From assembly GCF_037893015.1 (NCBI RefSeq), contig NC_133663.1:138888553-138952552 (forward strand): DNA of 64,000 bases, given 5' to 3'. Made by a program: the position numbers and the translations under genes. This stretch comes from Macrotis lagotis (taxonomy: Eukaryota > Chordata > Mammalia > Peramelemorphia > Peramelidae). A model generated the notes under the pieces. It was not told the DNA's origin. It ran no database searches and was given only the letters and a program-made list of their open reading frames with translations. The stretch's first letter is position 1, and each line of letters begins with the position of its first letter. Shown one piece after another: positions 46,456 through 58,695 of the stretch.

Positions 46456-46639
46456 AGTAAAATAAAATAGACTATTGATTCTCAAAAATGGGGAAAAGAC
46501 TTTCTAGAAAATGTTGAACTGATTTCTCTTAGTTATGATGAGCAACTGCATTAATTAAGAAGCACTGGATTTCTTGGGGAAATTACAAAACAGTCTCCTA
46601 TGATTAACAGCTGCTTATGTGCAGTTCCTTTGTAAAGAT

Positions 46640-47190
46640 TTTAAAGAGGAGAATTGCAGATTTTGAACAGTATCACCCTTTCAGATATCAAAAACAAGGT
46701 TCATCTTTTGTTTTATGAAAAGGACCAATGACATCATGGGATAATGTCTTGACTTGTGTAAACTGAATTAAGTGAGACAGAGATGCACAAAGTCATTAGG
46801 TTCGTTTTCTCTTCTAGAACAATCAAAGTCCAGTTGCAAGGGAAAAGTTAGCAAGATTGGTTGTAATAGATGACCTTAATGTCTCTGACTTCTGGTCATG
46901 TTCTAGAGTGCTCCATAAACCCTTGCTTGAGTAATTTTCATGGCTACTAGAACAAACTGTTCTCATCTATCCATTGTACTGTGGAAATCTTCACTGTTTT
47001 GGGTAGACAACTCTATAACTCACTGATGGGTTTGAAGTTGGTTCATTATCTTTAAACTGGTATAGCTAGGCTGGCAAGATGATTTTACCAGAGAGCATGA
47101 AATAATTTCTTGGAACCACAGGTCAGAATTAGGTGAAAGAGGTGCACCAAAGGTGGATGAACAGCCCTGAAAAAGTCTTGATAAGTTGTC
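46640..47190. mobile_element. Unclassified dispersed repeat (tentative)
   Basis: 'aggaccaatgacatcatggg', 'aattaagtgagacagagatg' and 'gaataatttcttgg'-like phrases recall a repeat I associate with marsupial genomes, but I cannot name its class. Non-coding as it stands. Confidence 0.3.
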
Positions 47191-47435
47191 AAAGAGACGC
47201 TAGTCCTTCCTGAACAACCCCAAATAATAGAGAAACAGTACCCATGCCAAGGTTGGCATGAAGCTCAACTAAACCATGCATCACAGTAGCATTTATTAGC
47301 AGAACCAAAAAGACAATCAAAAAAATGTGAAATGAAATATAATTTCCAGGAATTTTGTAATAGCATATTCTTATCATCAAAGACAGACCACAAACTTTCA
47401 TAATCTAACATCTTTCCATGGGTGTGTTATATTTT

Positions 47436-47618
47436 TGTTTTTGTTTGTTTTTGTTTTTGTTTTTTGGGTTTTTTTGGTTTTTGCAAGGCAAACAGTGTTA
47501 AGTGGCTTGCCCAAGGCCACACAGCTAGGTAATTATTAAGTGTCTGAGACCAGGTTTGAACCCAGGTACTCCTGACTCCAGGGCCGGTGCTTTTTCCACT
47601 GCTCCACCTAGCTGCCCC
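47436..47618 (-). mobile_element. tRNA-derived SINE (WALLSI/WSINE-like), antisense
   Basis: Complete, with a T/G-rich antisense tail, 'ggtttttgcaaggcaaacag', the core and 'cacctagctgcccc'. A 15-base target-site duplication is visible: 'ggtgtgttatatttt' at 47421 and 'ggtgtgttatgtttt' at 47621. Confidence 0.9.
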
Positions 47619-47635
47619 TTGGTGTGTTATGTTTT

Positions 47636-50439
47636 TAACGAAAAGGAAATATCATTTGAGATTATATAGAAGAACAATTTAACCTGATAAGAGATAAGTA
47701 GAATAAGTTTCTACTGGAGCTACAATTTTAAGAACCTTACAAACTGCTTAAGTTACTACAATGAAGTAATAACTCTTCAAAGAATGAAAAATATCACACC
47801 TTATATTCTTACATCCCCCAAAATCCATCAAGAAGACAATATATATCTTTTTTATGACCTGTTTAAAATTTTACTGAAAATATTTGTTGTATCCTTGAGA
47901 AAATTTTTTGACGTGCGATTTTCTACAGCATAAGGCACTTTTTGCTAGCACATGATTGACTAAGAGGCATAGAAAATACTGCCATGCTGTGTCTATTATT
48001 ATTTGACAATAAAAATACACTGATAAAAATGCAGCCTAATGGGATCTCCTCTAACAAAGTGCATATATTAAAATCCTTTAAGATTTCTTTGATTGGTGCA
48101 ATCATGGAAACAATTTTTGTTAAATGAACTTCTGATTAGCAATACCACAAAGTATAAGTGAGATAAAAGTGAGGTATAATATGGATTCTAAGGGTGATTG
48201 CCAGGGAACAATGCTCTGCAGAAAACCAAAGTGCCTTAAGGAAAACTTCTATACCTATAGATGTTGACATCACTTTCTGAATAATACTATATTGAGAAGC
48301 AATTGACTACTTTGATTGTGAGCTGGACTTTTGTGAACCAGGGCTTTGTAATGACTATTAACTGTTGAATTATGCTAGAACTTCTCTTTTTTCACCAGGC
48401 AACCAAGAAAATGAAGCAGCATAAAAACTAGCTAAGAAGATTTTAAACCAGGGCTACTTGATGTTATCAGTGATCCTTTGAAAGTAAATTTGAGCCTGTT
48501 ACTCCTGAAACTGGTCTTGATCATTTCAGATAGAGTTGTGTTTACAGGTAAGTCTTCTCCCTGGACCCTCACTTCCTGCTTGACTTTCCCATACAATGTA
48601 CCCTTTTAACCATAAAATAAATCAAATACGGATGGGTACCTCATCCTTTTCCCACTGCAATCTTTGAACAACTAAGAGCTTTCTCTTTTTCTGTTCTAGT
48701 TTTCAAACTAAACTTTCTTCTCAAACAACAAATTCTTTTATAATGGTTCTAACCTGTGATTGGGCTCTGGCTGATTATAGGTCCCTCTTTTGGGCCTAGC
48801 ATTTCTTCTATTTTAGCAGTTTGTAGGGCTTTTATTTTAACAACTTTTATTTGGGTACTATGTTCACTTCTGACACCTTTTAGCTTTGTAATAAACTCAG
48901 TCTTTCTGAGTCTCAGGTAATTAAGAATTTAAGTTGATGAACCTTCTTTTCCTAATAAAATATTAATTTACTTTGCTGATTATATTAACTCCAGAATATT
49001 TTAGGGGCTCTTTAATGGAATCTATAATAATTATGTACATACAGGGAAAAAAGGAGATGAAGAATGCTTATTTCTCATGTTCTAATGTATTGGATATTTT
49101 TTTTTTTTGCATTAGTCCTTTGGCACACAAATCTTGGAAAAACATTATACTTGGATAATTATCTCACATTGAGATAATTCTGGGTTACTGTGGTAAATTA
49201 TTCAATGCTTTCAAAGATCTCTCTCCATCCTTAGACCAAAAAAAATCCCCCAATTTTTCAAAACAATGGCAGTGAGTCATAACAATCTTGATCTTCCAAC
49301 AATTATAATTGTGATTTCAAGGAAAATGGAGAAATGCATACATAATAAATATAATAATGCATCAGAAAATATCTGTACCTTGTGAACAAGATAAAATAGA
49401 AATATTTTGTGAATTAGGCACAAAAGACATATTTAGGGATAGGTAATATTTGATCAATCATAATGGGAGAGATAAAGAGAAGGAAAGTTCAAATGATATT
49501 CATGAAATACTGAAAGATCTAGAATAAACCTTTCAAATTTATTAAACTACAGGGGCAAGAATTAAACAATTTGAGAAACCAAAGATAGGTTGTGGTTTAT
49601 ACTACTGCATAGTTTTCCAATGTCTTAAAAAAAATGGGGTCAACAGATGTATCAAAGTTCAAGTACAAATACTAGATTTTTTTTAGATTTCAGATATCAA
49701 TATCCTTTTCATACAAAAACCTGATATATGTTTGCTATTTCATCTAATTATGCTACTTATGTAAAGCATATATGACTTCTTTTTAGATACACTTTTGTTA
49801 TTGTTTTTAAATACTGCCAAAATTTTCTCCACTTCTTTCTCTCCCTCCATCCCCTGGAGCTACTCTACAGTAAAAAAAAAACAAAAACAAAACAAATAAA
49901 AGCAGTATAACTGATCAATATATTAAAAAAATGTATGTAATGCCCAATTGGTGGACCTCTCCAACAAAGTCAAATTTGATTTTAAAAAAATGTTCAACAG
50001 CAAGGACTAAGGTGAGGTTCCTGGGGTGTACCACTAGTAATTTCCCTTCAGCTTATCAATTTTTTCATCCGTACATTTTTGCTTTTATCATGTAATGACT
50101 TCCAAACCCACCTAACTGTGGCTACCTTACATTCTCCCAAACTTATCAATAACTGTCACAAGAGACTTTATTTCAAATATATATATAAGTATAATAATCT
50201 GTTAAAATAGATTAAGCACATTGTTTTCTTGGTTAATGTAGGCTAACTTTAAAAGATTACTGATTTTGTTTTTCGGTGTTTATAAACTATGATTTTTAAT
50301 TGAATATTTTAGAATTTAATCTCTACAACTTTTCATTAAATATGGGTTGTTTTGCATTTTAGTCTAAAAATAATGCATGTAATAGTTTTACTTGTGTTAG
50401 TAAGGATGTTATATTCTAATACAGGGTTAAATTTTTTTT
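47636..50439. other. Unassigned DNA
   Basis: 2.8 kb with no gene or repeat that I recognise. Open frames are at most about 61 codons. Confidence 0.5.
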
Positions 50440-52050
50440 GGGAAGGTACCCTATAAAGCTGAGGAAAGGGCATACTCCTATTACCATTCAGTTTTATCCA
50501 TAAGTCTATCATATCTAACTTTTCTATCTATCATTTCTATCTTATGTTTAGATTTATCTGGTTCTGAAAGGGGAAATTTACTTCCTCCATTATTATAATT
50601 TTACTATTTCCATTGAACCTCCCTTGTAAGAACTTGGATATTATGCCAATTAGTGCAAAAATAACACTGATATAATTTCATTGTCCATGGATCTTTTAGC
50701 AAAATGTGGTTTCCCTGCTTATCTCATTTGGTTAGGTCTATTTTTGCTTTTGCTTTGTCTGTTGCTACCCCTGTTTTTATTTTATTTTTATTTCTTCACC
50801 TAAGTTGGAACAAGCTAAGAATCTGAGCCAGTCCATTATTTTTACTCTTGTGTGTCTATTTCAAGACTGCTGGATTTCTGTTTTTAATCCATTCTTCTTT
50901 CTGCTTTCAATTTATGGGAGACTTCATCCCATTCACATTCACAGTTTTGATTATTGTGTATTTTCCTCTATCCTATTTTCCTTCCTTTTTATTTTTTTCT
51001 TTCTACATTCTCTCTCCTTTCTCAAAAGTTTCTTTTCTTTGGACCACTTATATCCCTTAATTAACCTCCTAGCAGGAGCCTCCCTTTGTATTATCCCCTT
51101 TACCTCATACTTCTGTATTTTATAAGATGGATTTATATAGCCAGGTAAATTTGTTATGTTATTGTCTCTTGAGGCAATTTTGATGAGAGTAAGGTTTAAG
51201 TATTATCCACTGTAAAATCTCTTTATTGAAAAACTCTTTTGCATGAGATAATTTTCTCTCCTCTTCCCTTCCCTCCCCCCTTGGTGCATATCTCTTTTTC
51301 TCATCTTTTAATTATTTTAGGACTTCTCATCATACTCAGCTTATAGCTGTACCTCTTCCTATGTATATCTGTACCTGCTAGCTGTCCTAATAATTATAAA
51401 GCTCTTTGAAGTTCTAAGTATCATTGTTTCATATGAGAATGTAAATAGTTTAAACTTATGATTTCTTATGATTTCTTTTTTCATGTTTACCATTTATGAT
51501 TCTCTCAAGTCCTGCATATGAAAGTCAATTGCTTTTCTGCACTGGTTTATTTTAATAGGAATTCTTGAAAATTATTTCATTAAACATTCATTTTTTCCCT
51601 TTCTGAACTAGTAAACTCAATTTTGATTATTTTTGTGGAAGCTGCCTAATTTTTTGTGATTTTTTGGCTCCAAAACATTTGATTTTTTTTCCCTGAACAC
51701 TTATGCAAGATTTCTTTACCTGTAGCTCTGGAATCTGGCTATAGTATTCATAAAAGTTTTGATTTTGGAATCTCTTTCAAAAAATGATTCATGAGTTCTT
51801 TCAATTTTGATTTAACCTATGGTTCTAGAATATTGTGGTAGTTTTCCTTGGCAATTTCTTGAAGTATGAAGTCTAGGTTTTTTTTTAACATCATTTTTCA
51901 ACTATTCCAAAAGAATTAAATTGTCTCTCAATCAATTTTTCAGGTCAGTTTTATTCTTCAATGAGATTATTTCACAGTTTCTTCTTTTTCCATTTTGACT
52001 TTGCTTTTTTGTCTCAAAGTTATCTTTCACTTTCCCAAATGTCTTCATTT

Positions 52051-52209
52051 TTTTTCCCTTCTTTTTTTGGCAATGCAGGGAAATGGGGTTAAGTGACTTG
52101 CCTGAGGTCACACAGCTAGTTAATTATTAAATGTCTGAGGCTGGATTTGAACTCAAGTTCTCCTGACTCCAGGACCTATGCTCTATCCACTGTGCCATCT
52201 AGCTGCCCC
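52051..52209 (-). mobile_element. tRNA-derived SINE (WALLSI/WSINE-like), antisense, nested in L1
   Basis: Complete. Target-site duplication 'aaatgtcttcattt' (52037) and 'aaaggtcttcattt' (52210). L1 ORF1 sequence continues on both sides. Confidence 0.9.
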
Positions 52210-52394
52210 AAAGGTCTTCATTTCTTCAGTGAATTTCTATATTTCATTTTCCATTTGGCCAATTCTGTTTTAGAAGTTAATTTTTTCATGTTTTATCTTT
52301 TTTTGATGCCTCTTTTGCCAAGTATTCTTCATCATTTTCTGGCATCTCGTTTCCTCTCCTAATTTTTTCTCTGACTCTCTTACATTTGATTTTT

Positions 52395-52530
52395 TTCTAG
52401 GGCAATGGGGTTAAGTGGCTTGCCCAAGACCACAGGGCTAGGTAATTTTAAGTGTCTGAGGCCGGATTTGAACTCAGGTACTCCTGTCTCCAGGGCCAGT
52501 GCTCTATCCACTCTGCCACATAGCTACCAC
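52395..52530 (-). mobile_element. tRNA-derived SINE (WALLSI/WSINE-like), antisense, nested in L1
   Basis: Near complete, from 'ctagggcaatggggttaagt' to 'cacatagctacc'. Exact 13-base target-site duplication 'acatttgattttt' at 52382-52394 and 52531-52543, so the insertion is fairly young. Confidence 0.92.
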
Positions 52531-52556
52531 ACATTTGATTTTTAAAATCCTTTTTG

Positions 52557-54903
52557 GGAGGAGCTGGGCAGGTTGGCTGGCATCCTGCTTTCTTTTTTGT
52601 ATGTAGAATTCTGCGTCTTCTGCTGAGCCTCAGAGGTGCCACGGTGGTCATGGAGGAAGGAGATAACCGCAGCAGCAACCTGCTGGCTGCTGAAACTGCC
52701 AGCCTGGAAGAACAATTGCAAGGATGGGGAGAAATGATGTTAATAGCTGATAAAATTCTTCGATGGGAAAGAGCTTGGTTTCCTCCTGCAGTCATGGCTG
52801 TTGTTTCTTTGGTATTCCTTTTGATCTACTACTTGGATCCATCTGTTCTTTCTGTGTTTCCTGTTTCATTATGTTTTTATGCCTGGCTGACTACCTTATA
52901 CCCATTCTTGCTCCTAGGATATTTGGCTCCAATAAATGGACTACTGAGCAACAACAAATATTTCATGAAATTTGCAGCAATCTAGTAAAGACACGGTGCA
53001 GAAAACTGTTGGCTGGTGGAGACGTCTCTTCACACTGAAGGAAGAAAAACCTAAAATGTACTTCATGACCATCATTGTTTCCCTTGCTGCAGTTGCTTGA
53101 ATTGGACAGCAAGTCCACAATCTTTTCCTCAACTACCTTATTGTAACTTTCTTACTGCTACTTCCTGGACTAAACCAACATGGAATCATTTCGAAGTATA
53201 TTGGAATGGCCAAAAGGGAGATAAACAAGCTCCTCAAACAAAAGGAGAAGAAAAATGAATGATGTATCTCTTTCATTCATTATCATAAATGTGACACGGT
53301 GTCCTAGGGAACCAGTTTCTACAAAGTATGTGTACTAAAATATTACAGAGGCATATTTTTGCTTTCTCATTTAACTTTCTGACTGGCTCTTGATAAGAAT
53401 CTGAGATTGGTCAATTGAAAGGCTGGTGTCTTTGTGTAAAATTCAACAGAATGTGTATTCACTGAAAGGGCCCCCCTCTGAACTTCTTGTACTTTTATTA
53501 CCCAAGGTTAACTGTACTGGCATTTTTAGGGAACTAAAACAACCCTATAGAATAGTATACTTGTAATTCACTAGTAATTCACTTTAATCCTTTAGAATGT
53601 TAGCAGTAACTTGAGTATTACAGTCCATCTTAATAGTGCAATATCTCAGGTTAAACTTTTCCTCCTGGAGAAATAGTGATGGTCTTTGGGTGTGAAAAAA
53701 AAGTAAATTTCATATCCTCCTTCAAAAAGTTAGCTCCATGGATATAAAAACCAGTTTTGTCACTTCTGGTGAAGAGATCAATTAGCATTGATTTTCCATT
53801 CTATTCATTATGGAGATAGATAATCACAGAATTACTAAAAAATGGTTCCATGGCTTAGCTAAAGTTAACCTTTTCCCCCTAAGGAATACCTTGGAAATGT
53901 GCAGAAATTTGCTATTTCTGCCAAGTAGCAATCTAGCATATTGTTGTCAGTCATTCTTGTGTCTTCACACTTTAGATATAGGAACTTCTACTTAGAAAAT
54001 TGAGAAACTTCCTTATAGTAACTCCTAAACAGAGTCCTGCTGTTATAATTATCTAAATCCCTGACCTGGAGGAGAGGGCAAAGGAAGGACTAATGAATAG
54101 AGTCACCATTAACCAAATAAGAGTTTATGACCAATAGTATTCACCCATAGCTCTAAGGCCAAACAGTAAAACTCACCCTTAAATTGTTTGTCCAGCCCCA
54201 CTCTAGTAGATAAACAGATCTTATAAGATACTATTTTAAATTCTCACACCTATAATGTTACAACTCAAGACACTGCTGTCACCATAGTTTAATATAAAAA
54301 CAAGTGGTTGTTCCAGTCCTTTTCTTTGACCACTCCAAAAAGAAAAGGGCTTTTGCTAAAAGCATGTTAGAAAGTCTGCCTCTGTTATGTGTTTTGAATT
54401 TATCATATATTCAAATTATAGTCAACCTAATAGCCAGAAATTGAGTTGGCTTTGAATTTGAATAAAGAAACCTCTGAAGCTTGCAGCTCTTCTTCACCAA
54501 CACCCTGCTCCCTGTGAAAAATGTCAAGGAATGTTTAGAAATAATACTTAAACTCATTTTAATAAGTATAATGTAGTTTTGTGAATTTAATTGCACTGAA
54601 ATTAAAACAACTGGGCTGTGATATTTATGTTCTAACAGTAAAATTTTGTTTTCACTTTACTACTGTGGTCAAGGAGCCCATGTAGCATGATTAGTTTTTT
54701 GAATGTTGTCCGATATACAAACCACCTAGAAAATATTACATGTATTTCCTCTTGTAAATAAGCCTGTCTTCATAGCTGTTTTTTTGTGTTGTACCTTTTG
54801 ATGGCCTCTGCTGTTTTAATCCTGTATTTTCCTTCTGTGTTTTGTGTAGAAAGAGGCAAGAAGAGAATAAAGAGGGAGGGGAAAATAAAAATATTAAACT
54901 CTT
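52557..54903 (+). pseudogene. ARL6IP1: Processed retrocopy of ARL6IP1, near full length
   Basis: The parent is an ER membrane-shaping protein of about 203 residues with hairpin membrane segments. This intronless copy has about 93 bases of 5' UTR. A coding region follows from ATG 52650 (MEEGDNRSSNLLAAETASLE) through SLVFLLIYYLDPSVLS, FGSNKWTTEQQQ, LKEEKPKMYFMT and GLNQHGIISKYIGMAKREIN to a TGA at 53260. A 3' UTR of about 1.6 kb carries AATAAA at 54866. Breaks: a 1-base deletion near 52853, a 2-base insertion near 53003, and Trp to stop at 53098. Length (613 vs 612 nt) is otherwise conserved. The flanking direct repeat 'aaaatcctttttg' (52544; 54907 with one extra t) and the TT|AAAA site show L1-mediated insertion. 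Confidence 0.95.
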
Positions 54904-55830
54904 CAAAAAATCCTTTTTTGAATTATTCCAAGGATTCTTTTTGGGTTTATGTCCAAATAACCTTTTTTTCCCTTTAGGGCTTTGCTTGAATCTTTTTTAA
55001 CATTACTGTCTCCTTCCCTATACCCATGATCAGACCTACTATTGTTGGGTTCTTGTGTATTTGTTCATTTTTCAACACCATTCATTTACTTTTATATTTA
55101 TGTTGAAATTGGGGTCTCCTCTTGGGGTAAAGGGTATATTGCCTTAAACTTCGACCTTTTTAGTTCTGCTGTCATCATAGGCAGTTCTGAGAATTTCTAG
55201 GTTTTTCTTGCTTTCCAGATGATATAATCTAAGGAGAGAGGTGACCACTATTTTCCTGGTTTGTGTTTTGGTTTTTACTCAGGAAGGGGCTTTCTTCCAG
55301 GTTAGCCTCAAGTACTTTCATGCCTCTTGTCCCCAGAACTGTAATCAGGTCTTTTGTTCTCCTGTAGCCATAAGTGCCATTGCTCCTTTTTGCCTTTGAA
55401 GTCAGACAAGGGCCCTTGCTCCCTTTTGAGTGAAAACAACCACTATTCTCCACTCTGAAACTATGATCAGAGTCCCTGCTTCCCTGGGGTTACAAGTGTT
55501 AGTGCTCTTTGTCCTGGAACTGTAGGCCAGAACTGTATTTGGGCAAGGTAGCATCCTGCATTCAATGCCAGCAAATTATCCTGCAGAATCTCTTTCTGAT
55601 CAGTTGTCTGATCCCCTATTGCCTATGGGCTGAGCTCATGAAGATGCCAACTCTCTCCAAGGTCTGCTCTTTGCATTGCTAGAATTGTCTTGAACTGGAA
55701 AATTATCTCACCCCAACCTTTTGTTGGTTCAGCTATTACAGATTTTTGAGACATTAATTTTAGGTAGTTTGTAGGGAAATAATGAGATAGTAAATCTGAG
55801 TTGCTGCCTCCTCCCCACTATTTTGGCTCC

Positions 55831-56214
55831 ATAGAACAGTTCTATTCTATAGAAATGAAATTTTGAAGAGGTATATGGGAAAGTGAAGGAACTGATAGAT
55901 TGAGTATAGGTAATTTTTTAAATTAATCTGGTGGTGATGGAAAGGAGGGAAAAGGGATACTAGTTCAGTGAGGTAAGATAGGAAAAAGAAAGTACTTTCT
56001 AGGACTTGGAAGAATTTGTAGGCAGATAATAAGGAGCAAAAAGAAATTTAAAAAATTAATGAAATAAGGATCCTTGTTACATCTGTGTCCTAGAAGAGGC
56101 AGTAGAACTTGTATCAATAGAAATAGTAAATGAACTAACATTGTACAGAGTTTAGATTTACCTGTGCTTCAGATAAAATAGGTGATAATACTGAATAGAT
56201 TTTAGGAGAAGAGT
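55831..56214. other. Unassigned DNA
   Basis: Nothing recognised. Confidence 0.5.
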
Positions 56215-56345
56215 AGTCTATCAATAGGCATCTATAAGCACTGACCATGTCTTGGGCTCAATGCTAAACTCTGAGGATACAAAGAAAAACAAAAGACAAT
56301 ATCTGCCTAAAAGATCTCAGAGAACTGAGGGAGTTTATATAGAAT
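56215..56345. mobile_element. Old repeat with L2-like terminal motif, fragment
   Basis: 'catctataagcactgaccat' followed by 'gctaaactctgaggatacaa' matches the head of the recurrent family. Confidence 0.45.
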
Positions 56346-56433
56346 GAGCTTAAAATCAGTGAAACAATCTTCAAGAAACTTTGAGGTATGGTTGGGTAGG
56401 GACTGAGAGACAGAAAGAGGGAGGAGGGAGGGG

Positions 56434-56440
56434 GAGAGAG

Positions 56441-56501
<61 letters not shown>

Positions 56502-56515
56502 CAGAGACAGAGAAA
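56434..56515. repeat. (GA)n and (GACA)n microsatellite
   Basis: A long AG run passing into AGACAG units. Open frames on both strands here (R/E- or S/L-rich) are artefacts of the repeat. Confidence 0.95.
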
Positions 56516-57064
56516 GACGTTTCAACTAGCTACTGTGGAGAATGGGATAAAGTATCAACTAAGTAGATTGTCAAGTAGCAGTAAGGCAAAGGACAAATGT
56601 GGTTGGTTATAAAATAATAAAATATAGGACAATGTTATTAACTTGCCCAAGGAGACTAGAAGTTGAAAACCATCTATAGAGGAAAATGAAAGAAAAATGG
56701 GTAATATAGTCTGATACAATTTGGAGAATTTAAAAACACTGGCATTCTGATATAAATGAAAAACCAATTTCATGGAACTTAGTGGGAGAAGTAGAAAGAT
56801 AATGAGAAGAATGTAATTTCAACATTTGGTATATTGAAAGTAATGCAGCTCTTTGCCTAGTTCTTGTGATTAAAGTGCCACACTGCCAATTTGAGGTTGA
56901 GAGGAGGAAGAAGAAGTTATTTGGTAGAAGAAATTGAAGAACATGACATTTACATGTAAATAAATGGTCATCCTTATGATTTATGAAATTCTCAAAGATG
57001 GATAAGGGAAAGAAAATGAAGAGATAACCATATCCAGATAACTAAATCATAGAAGCAACTGGGA
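56516..57064. other. Unassigned DNA
   Basis: Nothing recognised. Confidence 0.5.
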
Positions 57065-57245
57065 TGGGGCATGTTGCATTGGAAAGAACACAATTTAGAG
57101 TCAAAGAACGTACTGTTTTTCCTATTAATACCTGTTATTGGAAAAATATCACGATTTCTCTGGTATGAGTATTCCCATTTCTATAATGAGACAGTTGTTA
57201 TGAATGACCTTAAAAGTCCCTTTCAGCTGGAAAACTTCTGATAAC
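57065..57245 (+). mobile_element. MIR-type SINE, degraded
   Basis: 'acacaatttagagtcaaaga', 'tattcccatttctataatga' and 'cttaaaagtccctttcagct' follow the MIR/MON-type SINE order. Confidence 0.5.
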
Positions 57246-58559
57246 CCCAGGATGACCCTTCACATTGGTAAATAGAAGAACCAATTAGTTTGAGAAAAGA
57301 CATACAAAAATAATCCTTTAGTGATAGATATATAATAAATGCTTCATTACAACCTGTTGATTAATTTGAATATCCATGGAGAATACAAATTATGAGTTTT
57401 TATAATTTGAAACCTTAGTCTGTGAAGTATTTTCAAAGTGTTTCAACTTCTTTCTTTTATTGGGCACATTATATTCCATTAGGGAGATTAAACAGATCCA
57501 AGTTGATTACTTGTTTTTCAGCCCCACAAGATAGGAGAGACTTATACTAGCTACAGATGAGAAAATGCAATAAATGAAGGAAAAAAAGAACAAGAAATCC
57601 AGAGAGAGTAAGGCTATTAACATTTAAGATTGTTTTGCTAAAGGTGACACAGATGTTGAAAATCATTCTTAATCTACTACTATGTTTTACAAAGGAATAA
57701 AGTAAATCCCCAGTCTCATTTCAAACAGTATAGAAGACAGTTAAATAAAAATGGAGTTTAAAAGTGGAGGAAAAGGAGAAAGAAAAGGAAAACATTAACA
57801 TCCAGAACTTTTTAGCATCCATCCACATGTGATGGGTAAATCTAATACTGTCAAACCTTAATTCACTGTTAAATTTTCTGATAAACAAAACTTCAATAAT
57901 AAAACTGACTTTTTTGTTGCAAACATATTTCATTTTCACTTTTTATTTTTCAGAGTCCTTTAGGCTAAACATCACTGACATTTTCTTTGATCATTGAGGA
58001 GACTGGTCTTTCTGAGCATCAGTTTTCTCTACAGTTCTGTAGGTTTAGATAGAAAGCAGAAGGAAAGAGAACTGAACTTCCTCACTAATAAGCTGAGGTG
58101 TATATTCCAGAATTCTGTTGGGGAGATGTTTTTTTAAATTTCTTTTTGACATTAATTACAAAAGTCATTCAATCAATTGATTTTTTTCTTACTTAATATC
58201 TTTTGCCTTAAAAATGTAATCAAGCCAAAGCATCTGCTTTATTAGGGATTCCAGTAAATTGAATTCTGATTAATCAGGGTTTTATGTAATCCCTATGCCA
58301 AATGAAAAAAAATAGTAAAAATAAAATGATTGGTGTGCTGATTGTTCAAATAATAGATTGTAAGTTTGCATTTGAAACTAATAATCCATCTCTAACAAAG
58401 GAAAGCATTGTAAACATTAGATGAATGAATGTTGCAATGTTCTGTCATGCGTTTTCTGTTTATCAGAGCTCTTTTTCACCATCAGAATGTTAAAATGTCA
58501 TTATTGTGATGAACACCTCATTTGGGTTGGTAATTGAGTTGTGCTTTGAGGAAAACTAG
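57246..58559. other. Unassigned, repeat-poor DNA
   Basis: No gene recognised. The part 58195-58560 is free of repeats and rich in TAAT/ATTA core sites; see findings. Confidence 0.5.
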
Positions 58560-58695
58560 AATTCTAGCCTTTTTTTAATTTTAGAAAGGTTTTATTTTTA
58601 GTTTTATAATTTTTTGCCCCAATCTTGCTTCCCTCCCCCCACCCCCCACAGAAGGCAGTTTGTTAGTCTTTACATCCTTCCCATAGTATGCATAG
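58560..58695 (-). mobile_element. L1 3' UTR end fragment, antisense
   Basis: 'gccccaatcttgcttccctc' and a C-rich run, then 'ttagtctttacatccttccc', match the 3' end at 1660-1740. Short 5'-truncated copy. Confidence 0.65.

Larger units (their letters stand above)
50440..55830 (-). mobile_element. L1 LINE with 5' end, antisense, carrying three insertions
   Basis: Minus-strand order: 5' start at 55830 (antisense of 'ggagccaaaatagtgggga'), long 5' UTR to about 54905, then (after the retrocopy) ORF1 coiled-coil sequence from about 52550 down to 51460, interrupted by two SINEs. A pyrimidine-rich inter-ORF stretch (51000-51130 and 51260-51300 on plus) follows. The ORF2 endonuclease ('catcccattcacattcacag' at 50927, 'gctttgtctgttgctacccc' at 50752) ends at 50440. 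The reverse transcriptase and 3' UTR are missing. Broken many times. Confidence 0.78.

Noticed and set aside
50805-51125. 106-codon F/S/L-rich frame resembling a membrane protein
   Set aside because: It is the antisense of the L1 endonuclease and the pyrimidine-rich inter-ORF region; the hydrophobic look comes from T/C-rich codons.
52554-52985. 143-codon frame that might look like a real ARL6IP1 gene
   Set aside because: It begins in the 5' UTR of a processed retrocopy and leaves the ARL6IP1 frame after about 67 residues. The copy has two indels, an in-frame stop, no introns and a target-site duplication.
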